Notes under the pieces: model-generated
Seen by the model: the letters and a program-made list of their open reading frames with translations, nothing else
Database searches by the model: none
What the model was told of the DNA's origin: nothing
Source: 73-13 sp035556075
GTDB taxonomy: Bacteria > Actinomycetota > Actinomycetes > Actinomycetales > Microbacteriaceae
Reading direction: 5' to 3'
Assembly (NCBI GenBank): GCA_035556075.1
Contig: DATMFQ010000039.1
Location: 1 to 47,251 of the forward strand
DNA: 47,251 bases
In this document: positions 45,670 through 47,251 of the stretch, one piece after another
Position numbering within the stretch: position 1 is the stretch's first letter
Layout of the letters: the number at the start of each line of letters is the position of its first letter
Program-made: the position numbers and the translations under genes

Positions 45670-47251
45670 GTCCTGCCGGGACTTCCTCGGCGGCCGATCC
45701 CCCCAGGAGCGGGAGGTCCCACCGCGCCCGCCCCGATCCGGCTTGATGTCGATGAGCCTGCCACTGATCCGGGTCCCCGAGAGTCGGTCAAGCACGTCGC
45801 CGGGCAGGTCGGCCGGGAGCTCGACGATCGAGAAGTCAGGCCGGATGTCGATGCGTCCGAAGTCGTCGCGGCCGAGCCCGCCCTCGTTGGCGAGCGCGCC
45901 GACGATCTGCCGTGGCTCGACCTTGTGCCGCTTGCCGACCTCGATCCGGTACGGCGCCATGGGCTGGGTCGACCGAAGGCGCCGCTCGCCCCGCGCTGGG
46001 TGGCCGCCTCGGTCCCGCCGCTCGTCCCGAGTCGTCGGAGCCCCGTCGCGTCCGCCGCGATCCCCCCGATGCTCCGTCCGCCGAAAACGCGGATCATCCG
46101 CCGCCAGCAGGAGCGGCTCGTCCCCTTGCGCGACGACCGCCAGCGCTGCGGCCACGTCCGACTCCGGGACATCGTGATGTCGGACGTAGTGGTCGATGAT
46201 GTCGCGGAAGTCGCTGATGCGGTCCGTCTGCGTCAGCGCCGCGGTGATGGCGTCGTCGAAGCGGGCGAGGCGGGTGACGTTGACATCCTCGACGGTCGGC
46301 AGCTGCATCGGCGTGAGCGGCTGCCGGGTGGCACGCTCGATCGCGTCGAGGAGTCGCCGTTCGCGCGGGGTCACGAAGCTGATCGCTGTGCCGGACCGCC
46401 CAGCCCGGCCGGTCCGGCCGATGCGGTGCACGTACGACTCGGTGTCGATGGGGATGTCGTAGTTGATGACGTGGGTGATCCGGTCGACGTCGAGCCCGCG
46501 GGCGGCGACGTCGGTCGCGACGAGGAGGTCAAGTCGCCCGCTGCGCAGCTGCTGCACGGTCCGCTCGCGCTGCGCCTGCGCGACGTCGCCGCTGATCGCC
46601 GCGGCAGAGTAGCCGCGCGCCCGGAGCTTCTCGGCGAGGGTCTCCGTCTCGGTCTTCGTCCGGACGAAAATGATCATCCCGTCGAAGTCCTCGACCTCGA
46701 GGATCCGCGTGAGCGCGTCGACCTTCTGCTGGTAGGAGACGATGAGGTAGCGCTGGGTCGTGTTCGCCGAGGTCGTGGTCCGCGCCGCGACGGTGATCTC
46801 CTCGGGGTCGCGCAGATGCTGCGCGGCGATGCGCCTGATCGCAGCGGGCATGGTCGCGGAGAAGAGCGCGACCTGCTTGTCCTCCGGCGTCTCGGCGAGG
46901 ATCGTGTCGACGTCCTCGGCGAACCCCATCTTCAGCATCTCGTCGGCCTCATCGAGTACGAGGTACTTCAGCTCGCTGAGGTCGAGCGTGCCCTTCGCGA
47001 GGTGGTCCATCACTCGGCCGGGCGTGCCGACGACGACGTGGACGCCACGCCGCAGCGCCGACAGCTGCACCCCGTAGGCCTGGCCGCCGTAGATCGGCAG
47101 CAGACTGACGCCGCGCAGGTGGGCGGCGTACGCCTCGAACGCTTCGCTCACCTGCAGCGCGAGCTCGCGCGTCGGGGAGAGGACGAGCGCCTGCGGGAGC
47201 TTCTGCGTGACGTCGAGCCGCGAGAGGAACGGCAGCGCGAACGCGGCGGTC
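45667..47251 (-). CDS. deaD: DEAD-box ATP-dependent RNA helicase, CsdA/DeaD type, N-terminally cut by window
   Basis: The reverse frame is open to the window edge, giving 527 visible residues; the N-terminal Q motif and Walker A lie outside. Visible motifs in order: SPTRELALQV (Ia), GGQAYG, VVGTPGRVMDHL (Ib), VLDEADEML (II), ALFSATMP (III), then the helicase C domain with IIFVRTKTETE, LLVATDVAARGLDVDRITHVINYDIP and HRIGRTGRAGRSGTAI (V-VI). After an Arg/Asp/Gly-rich linker, a C-terminal DbpA/CsdA-like RNA-binding fold starts at YRIEVGKRHKVEPRQIVGALANEGGL, followed by a basic tail. Such helicases unwind structured RNA during ribosome assembly and cold growth. It ends in a stop-overlapping hairpin. 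Confidence 0.94.
   Translation of the reverse strand, partial: TAAFALPFLSRLDVTQKLPQALVLSPTRELALQVSEAFEAYAAHLRGVSLLPIYGGQAYGVQLSALRRGVHVVVGTPGRVMDHLAKGTLDLSELKYLVLDEADEMLKMGFAEDVDTILAETPEDKQVALFSATMPAAIRRIAAQHLRDPEEITVAARTTTSANTTQRYLIVSYQQKVDALTRILEVEDFDGMIIFVRTKTETETLAEKLRARGYSAAAISGDVAQAQRERTVQQLRSGRLDLLVATDVAARGLDVDRITHVINYDIPIDTESYVHRIGRTGRAGRSGTAISFVTPRERRLLDAIERATRQPLTPMQLPTVEDVNVTRLARFDDAITAALTQTDRISDFRDIIDHYVRHHDVPESDVAAALAVVAQGDEPLLLAADDPRFRRTEHRGDRGGRDGAPTTRDERRDRGGHPARGERRLRSTQPMAPYRIEVGKRHKVEPRQIVGALANEGGLGRDDFGRIDIRPDFSIVELPADLPGDVLDRLSGTRISGRLIDIKPDRGGRGGTSRSWGDRPPRKSRQD

Overview
The window is chromosomal DNA from a very G+C-rich actinobacterium. The neighbourhood (dnaX-recR, then lysC-asd and mqo; tRNA-Ser beside the SRP RNA; a kinase/MoxR/DUF58/FHA/PP2C operon) and the many apparently leaderless promoters fit Actinomycetota, perhaps Microbacteriaceae. 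The family-level placement is inference. I see no CRISPR array, insertion sequence or prophage.

Layout. (1) 1-9535: two giant secreted beta-rich proteins; the first is cut by the window edge. (2) 9611-12483: a zinc alcohol dehydrogenase diverging from a D,D-carboxypeptidase lipoprotein. (3) 12502-19565: a mostly reverse-strand catabolic block. It holds a SnoaL-like protein, a copper amine oxidase with an extra Cys/His-rich tail, an APC permease, a TetR regulator, an acyl-CoA ligase and a truncated MarR remnant. The oxidase and permease promoters share an operator-like palindrome, which suggests one amine-uptake and oxidation regulon. (4) 19620-21335: a HerA/YjgR-type ATPase. (5) 21336-21820: a 485-base stretch without a protein gene. 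It contains tRNA-Ser(GGA) and the SRP RNA on the reverse strand, their promoters and a terminator, then the promoter region of the next operon. (6) 21821-37464: one tightly coupled operon (Ser/Thr kinase, 2289-residue Ig/FN3 protein, MoxR ATPase, 29-codon coupling ORF, DUF58, membrane transglutaminase-like protein, FHA protein, PP2C phosphatase, small membrane protein with repeated DDxTV motifs). (7) 37506-45174: housekeeping genes dnaX, recR, a HAD phosphatase, lysC, asd and mqo. (8) 45249-47251: a small coiled-coil membrane protein and a DEAD-box RNA helicase that runs off the end.

The two most interesting points are these. First, the hexamer GAATGC (as GAATGC or GCATTC) occurs about 63 times by hand count, roughly five times expectation. 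It sits on both strands, in all reading frames and between genes, and three times forms an inverted pair as a terminator-like hairpin. This resembles DNA-uptake sequences or highly iterated motifs of other bacteria. Second, the 21821-37464 operon looks like a phospho-signalling and surface-assembly system. Its kinase has no ectodomain and is translationally coupled to a giant extracellular protein, its transglutaminase domain lacks catalytic Cys and His, and its last gene encodes a probable phospho-threonine docking protein for the FHA partner.

All assignments come from reading the sequence and from remembered family motifs; no database search was possible.
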